From assembly GCF_026340255.1 (NCBI RefSeq), contig NZ_JAPEPJ010000001.1, positions 2,721,001-2,785,000 of the forward strand: 64,000 nt of DNA, given 5' to 3'. This DNA comes from Streptomyces sp. NBC_01408 (lineage in GTDB: Bacteria > Actinomycetota > Actinomycetes > Streptomycetales > Streptomycetaceae). A model generated the notes under the pieces. It made no database searches and was not told where the DNA came from. It saw nothing but the letters and a program-made list of their open reading frames with translations. Position numbers and translations under genes: made by a program. Of the stretch, positions 26,740 to 36,010 are shown one piece after another; within the stretch, counting starts at the first letter, position 1; each line of letters opens with the position of its first letter.

Positions 26740-27042
26740 ATGAGAGTCATGCTCAGGGCCCACATGGACACGCCTGCGACCAACGAGGGCATCAAGACCG
26801 GGGCCCTGCCCGAGGCGATCAAGACCCTGATGGGCAAGGTGAAGCCGGAGGCCGCCTACTTCGGCCTGCACGAGGGCGTGCGCTCCTGCTGGATCGTCTT
26901 CGACCTCCAGGACAGCTCGCATCTGCCGCCGCTGCTGGAGGACCTGTTCCTGCAGTTCAACGCCGAGCTCGAGGTCGGTCCCGTCATGAACGCCGAGGAC
27001 CTGGCGAAGGGGCTGGCGGCGATGGCGGCCTCGCCGTCGTAA
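26740..27042 (+). CDS. Small conserved protein, ferredoxin-like alpha/beta
   Basis: 100 residues with a strong ribosome site (GGAAGGAG) eight bases before ATG 26740. The pattern of beta strands and helices (MRVMLRAHMDTPATN, AAYFGLHEGVRSCWIVFDLQ, AELEVGPVMNAEDLAKGLAA) suggests a dimeric alpha/beta-barrel fold. I know of no function. Confidence 0.72.
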   Translation: MRVMLRAHMDTPATNEGIKTGALPEAIKTLMGKVKPEAAYFGLHEGVRSCWIVFDLQDSSHLPPLLEDLFLQFNAELEVGPVMNAEDLAKGLAAMAASPS

Positions 27043-27116
27043 GCCCGCGAGGTCCCCTTGGCCGGCCCTCGCGCGGTCGGCCGCGCGAGGGTCAGCCGGA
27101 CATGGGCTTCTCCGTG

Positions 27117-28061
27117 CTACTGGACGCTGAACTCGTGCGGGTGGGCCGGGTCCTGGGGGCAGGCGAAGACGTTGAGCTTGCCGTGGTTGCCGACGACCAC
27201 CCCGGTCGGGGAGGCCACGTGGTCCTCCGCCGGGCGGTCCTCCGAGGGCTTGTCCTCCAGCGGGATCCAACTGGTGCTGTCGGCGTGCCACTCGCGGGTG
27301 GCGATCGTCAGCAGCAGCTCCATCGCGGATCCGCAGGTGCGGCAGTCCATGGTCCCCGGACCGGTGAGGTTCCACGCGGCGTGGCCGCCGGCCTTCCAGC
27401 CCGGGGCGACGGACAGGTCGCACTGGTAGCCCGGCAGGGCGCCGACCTCCTCACCGACCCCCTCACCGGCTTCCTCGGCCTCCTCCTGGGCCTCGTACGA
27501 CGCCTCCTCCTGGGCGTCCTCCCACTCCTCGACGCGCTCCCCGAGTCCGCCCGGGAGCACCTCGATGTACGGGTACTCGGCGACCCGCTCCGGGTGCAGC
27601 ACACAGGGCCGCGGGACGTACCCGTCGAAGCCCACCGCCTCGGGAACCGGCGGCCGGGCCAGGACCTCGCGCACCCCGGCGGCCCGGCGCCACCGGAGGT
27701 GGACGTACATGCCGTAGCCGGTCGGCCCGTGGGCGTCGAAGGGGCACCAGAACACCTGGAGCAGGTCGTGGCCTCCGGGTCCCGCGGGGAGGTCCGGGAC
27801 GTCCCGCCCGTACAGCTGGGCCACGGCCAGCAGGGGCAGGGGCGGCCGCAGGGCGGGCGCGTCCGGGCCCGGCCCGTGCGGCCCCCCGCACACCGGCCAC
27901 GGCTCGTCGGCGGGCCACAGCAGCGGCCCGCCGACATGGCTGTCGGCCACCCCCGGTGATCCGGCGCGGGGATGCAGCCGGGTCGTCGTACGGCGGTGGG
28001 CCGACAGGCCGGGGAAGAGGGCTTCCACGTCCAGGGGGCGCGGGGGCGTGGTGCGGGTCAT
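27117..28061 (-). CDS. DUF1963/YwqG-like protein with zinc-ribbon cysteines
   Basis: A 314-residue cytoplasmic protein. The N-terminal half shows the YwqG-like pattern: GGPLLWPADEPWPVC, PLLAVAQLYGRDVPDLP, DLLQVFWCPFD. A very acidic stretch of about 35 residues follows (about 190-225). The C-terminal part carries CRTCG and CPQDP, a likely zinc-ribbon pair. Function is unknown. It converges with the small gene at 26740-27042 and is followed upstream by bglC on the same strand. Confidence 0.72.
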   Translation of the reverse strand: MTRTTPPRPLDVEALFPGLSAHRRTTTRLHPRAGSPGVADSHVGGPLLWPADEPWPVCGGPHGPGPDAPALRPPLPLLAVAQLYGRDVPDLPAGPGGHDLLQVFWCPFDAHGPTGYGMYVHLRWRRAAGVREVLARPPVPEAVGFDGYVPRPCVLHPERVAEYPYIEVLPGGLGERVEEWEDAQEEASYEAQEEAEEAGEGVGEEVGALPGYQCDLSVAPGWKAGGHAAWNLTGPGTMDCRTCGSAMELLLTIATREWHADSTSWIPLEDKPSEDRPAEDHVASPTGVVVGNHGKLNVFACPQDPAHPHEFSVQ

Positions 28062-28071
28062 GCGGGCGAAT

Positions 28072-29472
28072 CTACAAGGCTCCCGTCCGGGCCAGCCGGG
28101 CGTACCAGTGGGCGCTGGAGCGCGGGGTGCGGGCCAGGGTCTCGTAGTCGACGTGGACGATGCCGAAACGCTTGCTGTAGCCGTAGGACCATTCGAAGTT
28201 GTCCAGCAGCGACCACAGGAAGTAGCCCTCCACGGGGGCGCCGTCCGCGATCGCCCGGTGGACCGAGGCCAGATGCTTCTCCAGGTAGCCGATGCGCCGG
28301 GGGTCGTGCAGCTCCGGGGCGTACGCGGCGCCGTTCTCGGTGACCAGCAGCGGCAGGCCGGGAGCCTCCCGGGTGAAGCGCATCAGCAGGTCGTAGAGGC
28401 CGGTCGGGTCGATGGACCAGTTCATGTCCGTCAGCTCGCCGGGGGGCTGGTGGAAGGCCACCGTGTCCGCCGCGGGCCAGGGGGAGTGGGCCGTGGCCCC
28501 GTGGCCGTCGGCGCGGGGGCCGCCCCCGGCCGGAGCCGCCGAGACCACCGTCGGGGTGTAGTAGTTCACGCCGAGGAAGCCGAGCGGCTGGTGGATCAGC
28601 GCCTCGTCGCCGGGGCGGACGAAGGACCAGTCCGTCACCGCGGCGGTGTCCTCCATCAGATCCTCCGGATAGGCCCCGTGGAGCAGGGGACCGGTGAAGA
28701 TCCGGTTGGCGAGGGCGTCGATGCGGCGGCGCGCGTCCAGGTCGGCGGCCGAGCCCGTCAGCGGCCGCACCGCGCTGGTGTTGAGGGCGATCCCGACGCT
28801 GGCCGAGGCGGGCAGGACCCCCGCGGCCAGACCGTGGGCCAGGTTGAGGTGGTGGGCGGCGCGCAGGGAGTCGGCCGGGGAGGTGCGGCCGGGGGCGTGG
28901 ACCCCGGAGCCGTAGCCGAGGAAGGCGCTGCACCAGGGCTCGTTGAGCGTGGTCCACAGCTCCACCCGGTCGCCCAGCGCCTCGGCGACGGTCGCCGCGT
29001 ACGCAGCGAAGGCGTAGGCCGTCTCCCGTTCGGGCCAGCCGCCCCCCGCGCCGCCGCCGGCGGATCCCGTCTCCAGTTCCTGCGGCAGGTCCCAGTGGTA
29101 CAGGGTCACGCAGGGCCGGATCCCGTACGAGAGCAGCTCGTCCACGAGTGCGTCGTAGAAGCCGATGCCACCGGCCAGCACGCGCGGCCAGGACACCGAG
29201 AACCGGTAGGCCCCCAGCCCGAGCGCGGCCATCAGCCGGACGTCCTCGCGCCACAGCCGGTGGTGGTCCACCGCCACGTCGCCCGTGTCGCCGCCGTGCA
29301 CCTTGCCGGGCGTCCGGCAGAAGGTATCCCAGATGGACGGCCCGCGCAGCGCGGCCGCGCCCTCGATCTGGAAGGCCGCCGTGGCCACACCCCACAAGAA
29401 CCGCTCCGGGAAGCGGAGTTTGCCCCTCCCCCGGGTCGTGTCCGTGCTCGTGTTCGTTGGCGTGTTCGTCAA
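28072..29472 (-). CDS. bglC: GH1 beta-glucosidase (cellobiase) of the ceb operon
   Basis: A 466-residue intracellular GH1 enzyme hydrolysing cellobiose and short cello-oligosaccharides to glucose. It shows the family entry [15 protein letters not shown], the acid/base glutamate in [10 protein letters not shown], the substrate loop VNYYTPT, and the nucleophile in [10 protein letters not shown], ending with [14 protein letters not shown]. There is no signal peptide, which fits uptake by CebEFG first. It begins at TTG 29472, whose bases overlap the TGA of cebG (TTGA), so translation is probably coupled. It is the last gene of the cebEFG-bglC operon. Confidence 0.92.
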   Translation of the reverse strand: MTNTPTNTSTDTTRGRGKLRFPERFLWGVATAAFQIEGAAALRGPSIWDTFCRTPGKVHGGDTGDVAVDHHRLWREDVRLMAALGLGAYRFSVSWPRVLAGGIGFYDALVDELLSYGIRPCVTLYHWDLPQELETGSAGGGAGGGWPERETAYAFAAYAATVAEALGDRVELWTTLNEPWCSAFLGYGSGVHAPGRTSPADSLRAAHHLNLAHGLAAGVLPASASVGIALNTSAVRPLTGSAADLDARRRIDALANRIFTGPLLHGAYPEDLMEDTAAVTDWSFVRPGDEALIHQPLGFLGVNYYTPTVVSAAPAGGGPRADGHGATAHSPWPAADTVAFHQPPGELTDMNWSIDPTGLYDLLMRFTREAPGLPLLVTENGAAYAPELHDPRRIGYLEKHLASVHRAIADGAPVEGYFLWSLLDNFEWSYGYSKRFGIVHVDYETLARTPRSSAHWYARLARTGAL

Positions 29473-30293
29473 CCCTTCACCGCTCCCTGCATGATGCCGC
29501 CGACGATCTGGCGGCCGAAGACGAGGAACACCAGCAGCAGCGGGAGCGTGCCCAGCAGCGCGCCCGCCATGATCACGGACTGGTCGGGGATGTAGCCCCG
29601 GCCCAGTCCCGTCAGGGCCACCTGCACCGTCGGGCTGCCGTTCTGGGTCAGCGCGACGATCGGCCAGAAGAAGTCGTTCCAGGCCATGACGAAGGTCAGC
29701 ATGGCCAGTACCGCCATCGCGGGCCGGGCCGCGGGGAAGACCACGTGCCACACGACCCGCAGCGAGCTCGCGCCGTCCGAGCGCGCCGCCTCCACCAGTT
29801 CCGTCGGCAGCGCCTGCGCCAGGTACTGCCGCATGAAGAACACCCCGAAGGCGGACACCAGGGTCGGCAGGATCACCGCCTGGAGCCGGTCCGTCCACGA
29901 CAGTTCGGCGATCAGCATGTACAGCGGGACCACGCTCAGCTGCGGCGGGATCAGCATCGTGGCGACCACCAGGGACATCAGCAGCCGACGGCCCCGGAAG
30001 CGGAGCTTGGCGAAGGCGAAACCGGCCAGGGTGGAGAACAGCACCGTGCCCGCGGCGACCGTGCCCGCCACGACCACCGTGTTCAGCAGGGCCACGCCCA
30101 TGTTGGCGTCGGTCCACGCGACCTGGAGGTTGCGGCCCAGGTTCCCGCCGAACCAGAACGGCGGAGGGGTCTGCGCCAGCCGCGTGTTGCTGCGGGAGGC
30201 CGCGATCGCCGTCCACACCAGCGGGAAGAGCGAGCCGGCGGTGAACAGGGCCAGCACCACATAGGTGAGCCTGCCCGCGCGCAAGGAGTTCAA
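29469..30293 (-). CDS. cebG: Cellobiose ABC transporter permease CebG
   Basis: A 274-residue MalG-type permease with six transmembrane helices and the cytoplasmic EAA loop ([22 protein letters not shown]) that contacts the ATPase. It starts at TTG 30293, overlapping the cebF stop (TTGA); GGGAGG lies about eight bases upstream. It works with CebF and the lipoprotein CebE; the ATPase MsiK that energises such systems in Streptomyces is encoded elsewhere. Confidence 0.9.
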   Translation of the reverse strand: MNSLRAGRLTYVVLALFTAGSLFPLVWTAIAASRSNTRLAQTPPPFWFGGNLGRNLQVAWTDANMGVALLNTVVVAGTVAAGTVLFSTLAGFAFAKLRFRGRRLLMSLVVATMLIPPQLSVVPLYMLIAELSWTDRLQAVILPTLVSAFGVFFMRQYLAQALPTELVEAARSDGASSLRVVWHVVFPAARPAMAVLAMLTFVMAWNDFFWPIVALTQNGSPTVQVALTGLGRGYIPDQSVIMAGALLGTLPLLLVFLVFGRQIVGGIMQGAVKG

Positions 30294-31276
30294 CGGGAAG
30301 CCTCCCGTCCGCGCAGCAGCCGCGCCGCGCCCGCGATGACCAGCAGGATCAGGAACATCGCCCAGGCGATGGCCGAGGCCCGCCCGAGGTGCAGGTTCAC
30401 CCAGCCCTGCTCGTACAGGTACAGCCCCAGCGTCTGGAACTGGTGGTCCGACCCGCCCGTGGCGCCCGCGCCGCCGTTGAAGAGCAGCGGCTCGCCGAAC
30501 AGCTGGGTCGCCCCGATCGTCGACACCACACAGGTGAAGAAGATCGTCGGCCGCAGCGAGGGCACCGTGACGTGCACGAACTGCTGCCAGCGCGAAGCCC
30601 CGTCCAGCGCGGCCGACTCGTACAGCTCCCCGGGCACGGCCTGCATCGCCGCCAGGTAGATCAGCGCGTTGTAGCCGGTCCACCGCCAGATGACGATCGT
30701 GGAGACCGCCAACTGGGAGGCGAAGGTGCCGTTCTGCCAGTCCACCGCCTCGAAACCGACCGCCGACAGGGCCCAGTTGACCATCCCGTAGTCCCGGCCG
30801 AAGAGCAGCACGAAGACCAGGGTGGCGGCGGCGACCGAGGTGGCGTACGGGGTGAGCACCGCGACCCGGAAGAAGGCGGACCCCCGCAACTTGTAGTTGA
30901 GCAGGTGGGCCAGGCCGAGCGCGATCGCCAGCTGCGGCACCGTGGACAGCAGCCCGATGGTGAACGTGTTGCGCAGCGCGTTCCAGAAGAACTCGTCTTC
31001 CCACAACCGGCTGAAGTTGCGCAGCCCCACCCAGGTCATGCTGTCCGGATCGGTCAGCTCCACCTGGTGCAGCGCCGCCCAGCCCGTGTACAGCAGCGGG
31101 AACAGCCCGAAGGCGGCGAAGAAGAGGAAGAAGGGCGCCACGAAGCCGTACGGGCTCCAGCGCACGTCCCACCGGTAGCGGCGCGAGCGCCACACCTGCC
31201 CCCGGCCGCCCCCTTCCGCCGCCGGCTGCTTCGCGCCGGCGGCGGAAGGGGAAAGGACAGCCGTCTCGTCCGTCAC
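30290..31276 (-). CDS. cebF: Cellobiose ABC transporter permease CebF
   Basis: A 328-residue MalF-type permease with a ~40-residue cytoplasmic N-terminus, six helices and the EAA loop ([22 protein letters not shown]). GTG 31276 follows GAGG by five bases and lies seven bases after cebE. The predicted partner is CebG, forming the membrane channel. Confidence 0.9.
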   Translation of the reverse strand: MTDETAVLSPSAAGAKQPAAEGGGRGQVWRSRRYRWDVRWSPYGFVAPFFLFFAAFGLFPLLYTGWAALHQVELTDPDSMTWVGLRNFSRLWEDEFFWNALRNTFTIGLLSTVPQLAIALGLAHLLNYKLRGSAFFRVAVLTPYATSVAAATLVFVLLFGRDYGMVNWALSAVGFEAVDWQNGTFASQLAVSTIVIWRWTGYNALIYLAAMQAVPGELYESAALDGASRWQQFVHVTVPSLRPTIFFTCVVSTIGATQLFGEPLLFNGGAGATGGSDHQFQTLGLYLYEQGWVNLHLGRASAIAWAMFLILLVIAGAARLLRGREASR

Positions 31277-31283
31277 CTGCGCC

Positions 31284-32627
31284 TCACTGATCCAGGGCGT
31301 TGTCGATCGCCTTCACCGCGGCCTCCCAGCCCTCCTGCGGCGAGCGGCCCTTCTGGTCGACCTGGAGCATCCCGATGTCCGCCAGGTTCTGCGCGATCAC
31401 CAGGTCCTTCGGGCCGACCACCGTCACCGGCACGCCCTGCGCCGCCTTCGCGAAGATCTCGCCGATCGGGGCGCCGCCGAAGTACGGGTGCTGCGCGCCC
31501 GACACCGAAGGCAGCGCGTACGCGGCGCTCGCGCTCGGGAAGCTGCCCCGCTTCTCGAAGAGCTTCGCCTGCTGCGCCGGAGCCGTCAGCCAGGCCGCCA
31601 GCCGGGCGGCCTCCTCGGTCTGCTTGCCGGCCTTCGGCACCACCAGGAAGGAACCGCCCCAGTTGCTCGGCTTCGGCGCCTGCGCCACGTCCCACTTGTC
31701 CTTGCCCGCCGGGCCCGCCTTGTCCTGGATGTAGCCGAGCATCCAGGCCGGGCAGGAGATGGTCGCGAAGGCGCCGTTGGCGAAGCCCTGGTCCCAGCTC
31801 GGGGTGAACTGCTGGAGCTTGGCGCTCAGCCCCTCGGTGGCGAAGGAGGCCGCCAGGTCGAAGGCGCCGCGCACTGCCGGGTTCGTCTTGTAGACGACCT
31901 TCCCCTGGTCGTCGTAGAAGCGCTGGGCGCTGCTCCCGGTCACGGCGGCCATCACGCCCGACGCCGAGTCCACGAAGGCCTTCCCGTCGCCGGCCTTCGC
32001 CTTGTACGCCTTGCCCGTCTCCAGGTACTTGTTCCAGTCGCCCGCCCACAGCGCCCCGACGGCCGCCCGGTCGGTGGGCAGCCCGGCCGCCTCGAACAGG
32101 TCCTTGCGGTAGCAGATGCCCTGCGGGCCGATGTCGGTGCCGAGGCCGACCGTGGCTCCGCCCTTCGCCGCGCTCGCCGTGCCCTGCGCCCACTTCCAGG
32201 GCAGGTACGCGGCCTTGTCCACGCCCGGCGCCTTGCCGAGGTCCACCAGCTTGTCGGCCTGGGTGGCGGTGATCTCGGCGATGTTGTTGACCTCGACGGC
32301 CTGGATGTCGGCGAGCCCGCTGCCGGCGGCGAGGTGGGTGAGCAGCTGCGGGTAGTAGTTCTCGTTCCGTTCGATGGAGGTCTGCTCGATGCGGATGCCG
32401 GGATTCTGCGCCATGTACTCGTCGTAGAGGCCGGCCTCCTGGAGGCCGAAGGCCCCGAACACGCCGACGGTGATCGTCGTCTTCGCCTTGCCGTTGCCGT
32501 CGGCCGAGCCGCCCGGCTCGGGCCGCTCGGCCGGATCCTGTGCGCAGCCCGCGAGCAGCAGGGCTGCCGCGGCCACCGCGGTACCCGCCGTGACGAGGGT
32601 TCTTCGGGCTCGGGATGGGGCTCGCAT
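31284..32627 (-). CDS. cebE: Cellobiose/cellotriose-binding lipoprotein CebE
   Basis: A 447-residue solute-binding protein of the family-1 sugar type. Residues 1-28 form a lipoprotein signal (RRTLVTAGTAVAAAALLLAGC) with lipobox LAGC. The mature part carries TTITVGVFGAFGLQEAG and typical sugar-binding folds (WDQGFANGAFATISCPAWML). Two ATGs, 32633 and 32627, are in frame. The ribosome site AGGGAGG touches the first and is six bases from the second, so 32627 is preferred. Expression should be set by CebR at the palindrome 48 bases upstream. Confidence 0.92.
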   Translation of the reverse strand: MRAPSRARRTLVTAGTAVAAAALLLAGCAQDPAERPEPGGSADGNGKAKTTITVGVFGAFGLQEAGLYDEYMAQNPGIRIEQTSIERNENYYPQLLTHLAAGSGLADIQAVEVNNIAEITATQADKLVDLGKAPGVDKAAYLPWKWAQGTASAAKGGATVGLGTDIGPQGICYRKDLFEAAGLPTDRAAVGALWAGDWNKYLETGKAYKAKAGDGKAFVDSASGVMAAVTGSSAQRFYDDQGKVVYKTNPAVRGAFDLAASFATEGLSAKLQQFTPSWDQGFANGAFATISCPAWMLGYIQDKAGPAGKDKWDVAQAPKPSNWGGSFLVVPKAGKQTEEAARLAAWLTAPAQQAKLFEKRGSFPSASAAYALPSVSGAQHPYFGGAPIGEIFAKAAQGVPVTVVGPKDLVIAQNLADIGMLQVDQKGRSPQEGWEAAVKAIDNALDQ

Positions 32628-32674
32628 GTGCATCCTCCCTGAAGGACGAGACGTGCCAGGTGTTGTGGGACACA

Positions 32675-32694
32675 CTGTGGGAGCGCTCCCACAG
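32675..32694. promoter_or_regulatory. CebR operator in the cebE-cebR divergent region
   Basis: CTGTGGGAGCGCTCCCACAG is a perfect 20-bp palindrome containing the known CebR core TGGGAGCGCTCCCA. It lies between cebE (minus) and cebR (plus). CebR bound here blocks cebE transcription until cellobiose binds. Confidence 0.93.
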
Positions 32695-32729
32695 TCGTCA
32701 AGGGGTAGATTCACAACCGGGAGGAAGCC

Positions 32730-33791
32730 ATGAACGGGCATGGGCGCAGTGGGGGACGGCCGACCCTGGAGGAAGTCGCGGTGCGCGCCGGGGTCGGGCG
32801 CGGCACGGTCTCCCGGGTGATCAACGGATCCTCCAAGGTCAGCGAGCACACCAGGACCGCCGTCGAGGCCGCCGTCGCCGAGCTGGGGTACGTACCCAAC
32901 CGCGCGGCCCGCGCCCTCGCCGCCAACCGCACCGACGCCATCGCTCTGGTGATCCCCGAGCCCGAGGCCCGCTTCTTCGCGGAGCCGTACTTCTCCGACG
33001 TGGTCCGGGGGGTCGGGGCGACGCTCGCCGAGACCGACGTCCAGCTCGTCCTCACCCTGGCGGGCAGCGACCGCGAGCGCCGCCGCCTGTCCCAGTACCT
33101 GTCCGGGCACCGCGTCGACGGGGTCCTGCTGGTCTCCGTGCACGCCGACGACCCCCTGCCCGAGATGCTGGCCGAGCTCGGCATCCCGGCGGTGATCAGC
33201 GGCCGCCGCTCGGCCGCCGAGACGCTGCCGTACGTGGACTCCGACAACCTGGCGGGCGCCGCCGAAGCCGTGCGCCACCTCCTCGGCCGGGGTCGCCGCG
33301 CGATCGCCACGATCACCGGGCCGCTGGACGTGTACGGGGCCCAGTGCCGCCTCGGCGGCTACCGGCAGGCCCTGGCCGCCGCCGGGCACCCCGTCGACGA
33401 GCAGCTGGTCTCGGTCGGCGACTTCACCGAGGACGGCGGCCGCCGGGCCATGCGCGAACTGCTGGAGCGCCGCCCCGCGCTCGACGCGGTCTTCGCCGCC
33501 TCCGACGTCATGGCCGCCGGCGCCCGGCGGGAGCTGCGCGCGGCCGGCCGCCGGATACCGCAGGACGTGGCCCTGGTCGGCTTCGACGACTCGGTGGTGG
33601 CCCGGCACATGGACCCGCCGCTGACCAGCGTCCGGCAGCCCATCGAGGAGATGGGCCGCACCATGGCGCGGGTGCTGCTGCAGCACATCGAGGCGCGCCG
33701 GAAGGACTCGGGGGACGGGGCCGCGGCGGGGGAGCCGGCCGAGCCGGCGGTCGTCCTGCCGACCGAGCTGGTGGTCCGGGAGTCCTCCTGA
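32730..33791 (+). CDS. cebR: LacI-family repressor CebR
   Basis: A 353-residue regulator: LacI helix-turn-helix at about 10-35 (TLEEVAVRAGVGRGTVSRVI), hinge helix (VPNRAARALA), and a sugar-binding core with VDGVLLVSVH and ALVGFDDSVVARHMDPPLTSV. Divergence from cebE and the adjacent palindrome identify it as CebR. It has a Gly/Ala-rich insertion near residues 325-340 (SGDGAAAGEPAEPA). ATG 32730 has GGGAGG eight bases upstream. A strong terminator follows. Confidence 0.95.
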   Translation: MNGHGRSGGRPTLEEVAVRAGVGRGTVSRVINGSSKVSEHTRTAVEAAVAELGYVPNRAARALAANRTDAIALVIPEPEARFFAEPYFSDVVRGVGATLAETDVQLVLTLAGSDRERRRLSQYLSGHRVDGVLLVSVHADDPLPEMLAELGIPAVISGRRSAAETLPYVDSDNLAGAAEAVRHLLGRGRRAIATITGPLDVYGAQCRLGGYRQALAAAGHPVDEQLVSVGDFTEDGGRRAMRELLERRPALDAVFAASDVMAAGARRELRAAGRRIPQDVALVGFDDSVVARHMDPPLTSVRQPIEEMGRTMARVLLQHIEARRKDSGDGAAAGEPAEPAVVLPTELVVRESS

Positions 33792-33856
33792 GACGGGGAA
33801 CACAGTCGGGGAGAACGGGCGGGAAGAACAGCCGGGGACATGGCCGGGGAACGCAA

Positions 33857-33890
33857 AGGGCCCCGGTCCGCTTTCGCGGACCGGGGCCCT
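33857..33890. terminator. Terminator after cebR
   Basis: A perfect 14-bp stem, AGGGCCCCGGTCCG with CGGACCGGGGCCCT, around the loop CTTTCG. It lies between cebR and the convergent tRNA-His gene and can serve both strands. Confidence 0.88.
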
Positions 33891-33897
33891 CTCGCAG

Positions 33898-33970
33898 GGT
33901 GAGTGACGGGACTTGAACCCGCGGCCACCTGGACCACAACCAGGTGCTCTACCAACTGAGCTACACCCAC
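33898..33970 (-). tRNA. tRNA-His (anticodon GTG)
   Basis: The cloverleaf reads GTGGGTG/CACTCAC acceptor, D-arm TAGCTCAGTTGGTAGAGC, anticodon stem CCTGG/CCAGG with loop TTGTGGT (anticodon GTG), T-loop GTTCAAG and discriminator C, as expected for tRNA-His. CCA is not encoded. Confidence 0.96.
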
Positions 33971-34075
33971 CATGTCCGGTCGGAAAACCGACCGGCCGAA
34001 GAAAAGGGTACAGGGTCCGGGAGGGTGCTCGCTCCCCCCTTTTCCCGCGCCCGCCTCCGGAAGGCGCCCTGCGCC

Positions 34076-34678
34076 CTACTCGCCCGGCACGACGTGCTTG
34101 GCGGCGATGGCCCGCGCGGTGTCCGAGTCGGGCCCGGGCTGCGGCACGAAGACCGCCTCGCGGTAGTAGCGCAGCTCGGCGATGGACTCCTTGATGTCCG
34201 CGAGCGCCCGGTGGTTGCCGTTCTTCGGCGGGCTGTTGAAGTACGCCCGCGGGTACCAGCGGCGCGCCAGCTCCTTGACCGAGGACACGTCCACGATCCG
34301 GTAGTGCATATAGCTCTCCAGCGCGGCCATGTCGCGCAGCAGGAACCCGCGGTCGGTGCCGACCGAGTTCCCGCAGAGCGGTGCCTTGCGGGGCTCCTTG
34401 ACGTGTTTCCGTACGTACGCCAGGACCTGGGCCTCGGCGTCCGCGAGGGTGGTCCCTCCGGCCAGCTCGTCGAGCAGGCCGGAGGCGGTGTGCATCTCGC
34501 GCACCACGTCGGGCATGGTCTCCAGGGCCGCGTCCGGCGGGCGGATCACGATGTCCACGCCTTCGCCGAGCACGTTGAGCTCCGAGTCGGTGACCAGTGC
34601 GGCCACCTCGATAAGTGCGTCGTCCGTCAACGAGAGCCCGGTCATCTCGCAGTCGATCCACACCATGCGGTCGTTCAT
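34076..34678 (-). CDS. orn: Oligoribonuclease
   Basis: A 200-residue 3'-5' exonuclease of the DEDDh family that degrades 2-5-nt RNAs and the dinucleotide pGpG arising from c-di-GMP breakdown. Motif ExoI is VWIDCEMTG, Exo[13 protein letters not shown], Exo[15 protein letters not shown] with the catalytic His and Asp. In Streptomyces, ornA is needed for normal growth and sporulation, and the gene neighbours adpA, as here. ATG 34678 has GGTGGG upstream and begins directly at the domain; an upstream codon adds three residues. Confidence 0.95.
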   Translation of the reverse strand: MNDRMVWIDCEMTGLSLTDDALIEVAALVTDSELNVLGEGVDIVIRPPDAALETMPDVVREMHTASGLLDELAGGTTLADAEAQVLAYVRKHVKEPRKAPLCGNSVGTDRGFLLRDMAALESYMHYRIVDVSSVKELARRWYPRAYFNSPPKNGNHRALADIKESIAELRYYREAVFVPQPGPDSDTARAIAAKHVVPGE

Positions 34679-34781
34679 GCGTCCCACCTTATGCGCTCCC
34701 CGCGGGAACGGGCCGGGCGCACGGGATCCGATGCCCGCCCGGAGGCCGCGCGGGCATCGGCGGCGGGGGAGCGGACGCGCG

Positions 34782-34817
34782 CGGGTCCCCCCTCGGCGGT
34801 GGCCGAGGGGGGACCCG
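34782..34817. terminator. Terminator downstream of adpA
   Basis: A perfect 16-bp stem, CGGGTCCCCCCTCGGC with its reverse complement, around a 4-base loop. It lies 20 bases beyond the adpA stop and upstream of orn, so it ends the adpA message. Confidence 0.85.
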
Positions 34818-34837
34818 TGTCGCGGTTCCGGCGAGCC

Positions 34838-36010
34838 CTACGCGTGCTCGCGCAGGACCCGGCCCGGGGCGTACAGCTCCGTCACCGTCGGGCCGGCCGC
34901 GGCCAGGGCCGCCGCCGCCCGCTGGGGCTGCGGAGTGCGCTGGTGCGGAACGGGGCTCTCCGAGAGCTGGGAGACCTGCGCCACGTCGGTCTGGGGCCGG
35001 CGTGCCCGGTAGGCGGAGCGGTAGGCGGCCGGGGAGGAACCCAGCTGCCGCCGGAAGTGCCCGCGCAGGGCCACCGGCGAGCGGAAGCCGCAGCGCCCGG
35101 CGACCTCGTCCACCGAGTAGTCGGAGGTCTCCAGCAGCCGCTGTGCCTGGAGCACCCGCTGGGTGATCAGCCACTGGAGCGGCGCGCTGCCGGTCAGGGA
35201 GCGGAACCGCCGGTCGAAGGTGCGCCTGCTCATGTAGGCGCGCGCCGCCAGCGTCTCCACGTCGAACTGCTCGTGGAGGTGTTCCAGTGCCCAGGCGACG
35301 ACCTCGGCCAGCGGGTCGGCGCCGATCTCCTCCGGCAGCGACCGGTCGAGGTAGCGCTCCTGACCGCCCGTGCGGCGCGGCGGGACGACGAGCCTGCGGG
35401 CCAGGGCTCCGGCCGCCTCGCTGCCGTGGTCCGTGCGCACGATGTGCAGGCACAGGTCGATTCCGGCCGCCGTGCCGGCGGAGGTCAGCACGTCGCCGTC
35501 GTCGACGAACAGTTCGCGCGGATCGACATGGACGGACGGGTACCGCTTGGCCAGCGTCGGCGCGTACATCCAGTGCGTCGTCGCGGGCCGGCCGTCCAGC
35601 AGACCGGCGGCGGCGAGCACGAAGGCTCCCGTGCACAGTCCGACGATCCGGGCCCCCTCCTCGTGCGCCAGGCGCAGCGCGTCGAGCGCTTCCGGCGGTG
35701 GAGGCGAGGTGATGGAACGCCATGCGGGAACGACGACCGTGCCTGCCCGGGCGATCGCCTCCAACCCGTAAGGCGCGGTCAGTTCGAGTCCGCCGGTGGT
35801 CCTGAGCGGACCGTCCTCCCCGGCGCACACGAGCAGTCGATAGCGTGGAACTCCCGCGTCCTGCCGGTCAATGCCGAACACGGAAAGTGGAATGGAGCTC
35901 TCGAAGATCGGTCCGCCGCTGAAGAGCAGCACCGCGACGATCTCCCTGCGGCGACGCCCCGCGAGCTTCCGGCCAGCGTCTGCAACGATGGCGGTGGAAT
36001 CCTGGCTCAT
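34838..36010 (-). CDS. adpA: Pleiotropic developmental regulator AdpA (BldH)
   Basis: A 390-residue AraC-family activator. The N-terminal DJ-1/PfpI-like dimerisation domain runs from about residue 22 (EIVAVLLFSGGPIFESSIPL) to 215, with LCTGAFVLAAAGLLDGR. The DNA-binding domain at about 240-340 has two helix-turn-helices (TLAARAYMSRRTFDRRFR and SVDEVAGRCGFRSPVALRGHFRRQ), near identical to AdpA of other streptomycetes. Position next to orn also fits. It controls hundreds of genes of aerial growth and secondary metabolism. The whole gene contains no TTA codon, although nearly all adpA genes carry one that makes them bldA-dependent. ATG 36010 has a GGGGGG run nine bases upstream. Confidence 0.96.
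   Translation of the reverse strand: MSQDSTAIVADAGRKLAGRRRREIVAVLLFSGGPIFESSIPLSVFGIDRQDAGVPRYRLLVCAGEDGPLRTTGGLELTAPYGLEAIARAGTVVVPAWRSITSPPPPEALDALRLAHEEGARIVGLCTGAFVLAAAGLLDGRPATTHWMYAPTLAKRYPSVHVDPRELFVDDGDVLTSAGTAAGIDLCLHIVRTDHGSEAAGALARRLVVPPRRTGGQERYLDRSLPEEIGADPLAEVVAWALEHLHEQFDVETLAARAYMSRRTFDRRFRSLTGSAPLQWLITQRVLQAQRLLETSDYSVDEVAGRCGFRSPVALRGHFRRQLGSSPAAYRSAYRARRPQTDVAQVSQLSESPVPHQRTPQPQRAAAALAAAGPTVTELYAPGRVLREHA

Noticed and set aside
23616..26837. A 1073-codon minus-strand frame over the two-component and DsbB genes
   Set aside because: Antisense shadow of genes with clear domains; composition is Arg/Glu/Gly-rich with no recognisable fold.
31284..34661. cebE extended to a 1125-residue protein
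   Set aside because: The extension runs through cebR, a tRNA and orn. The lipoprotein signal, ribosome site and CebR operator place the start at 32627.
35769..35771. Possible TTA codon in adpA
   Set aside because: The triplet spans the codons CCT TAC for Pro-Tyr, so it is not read as Leu.
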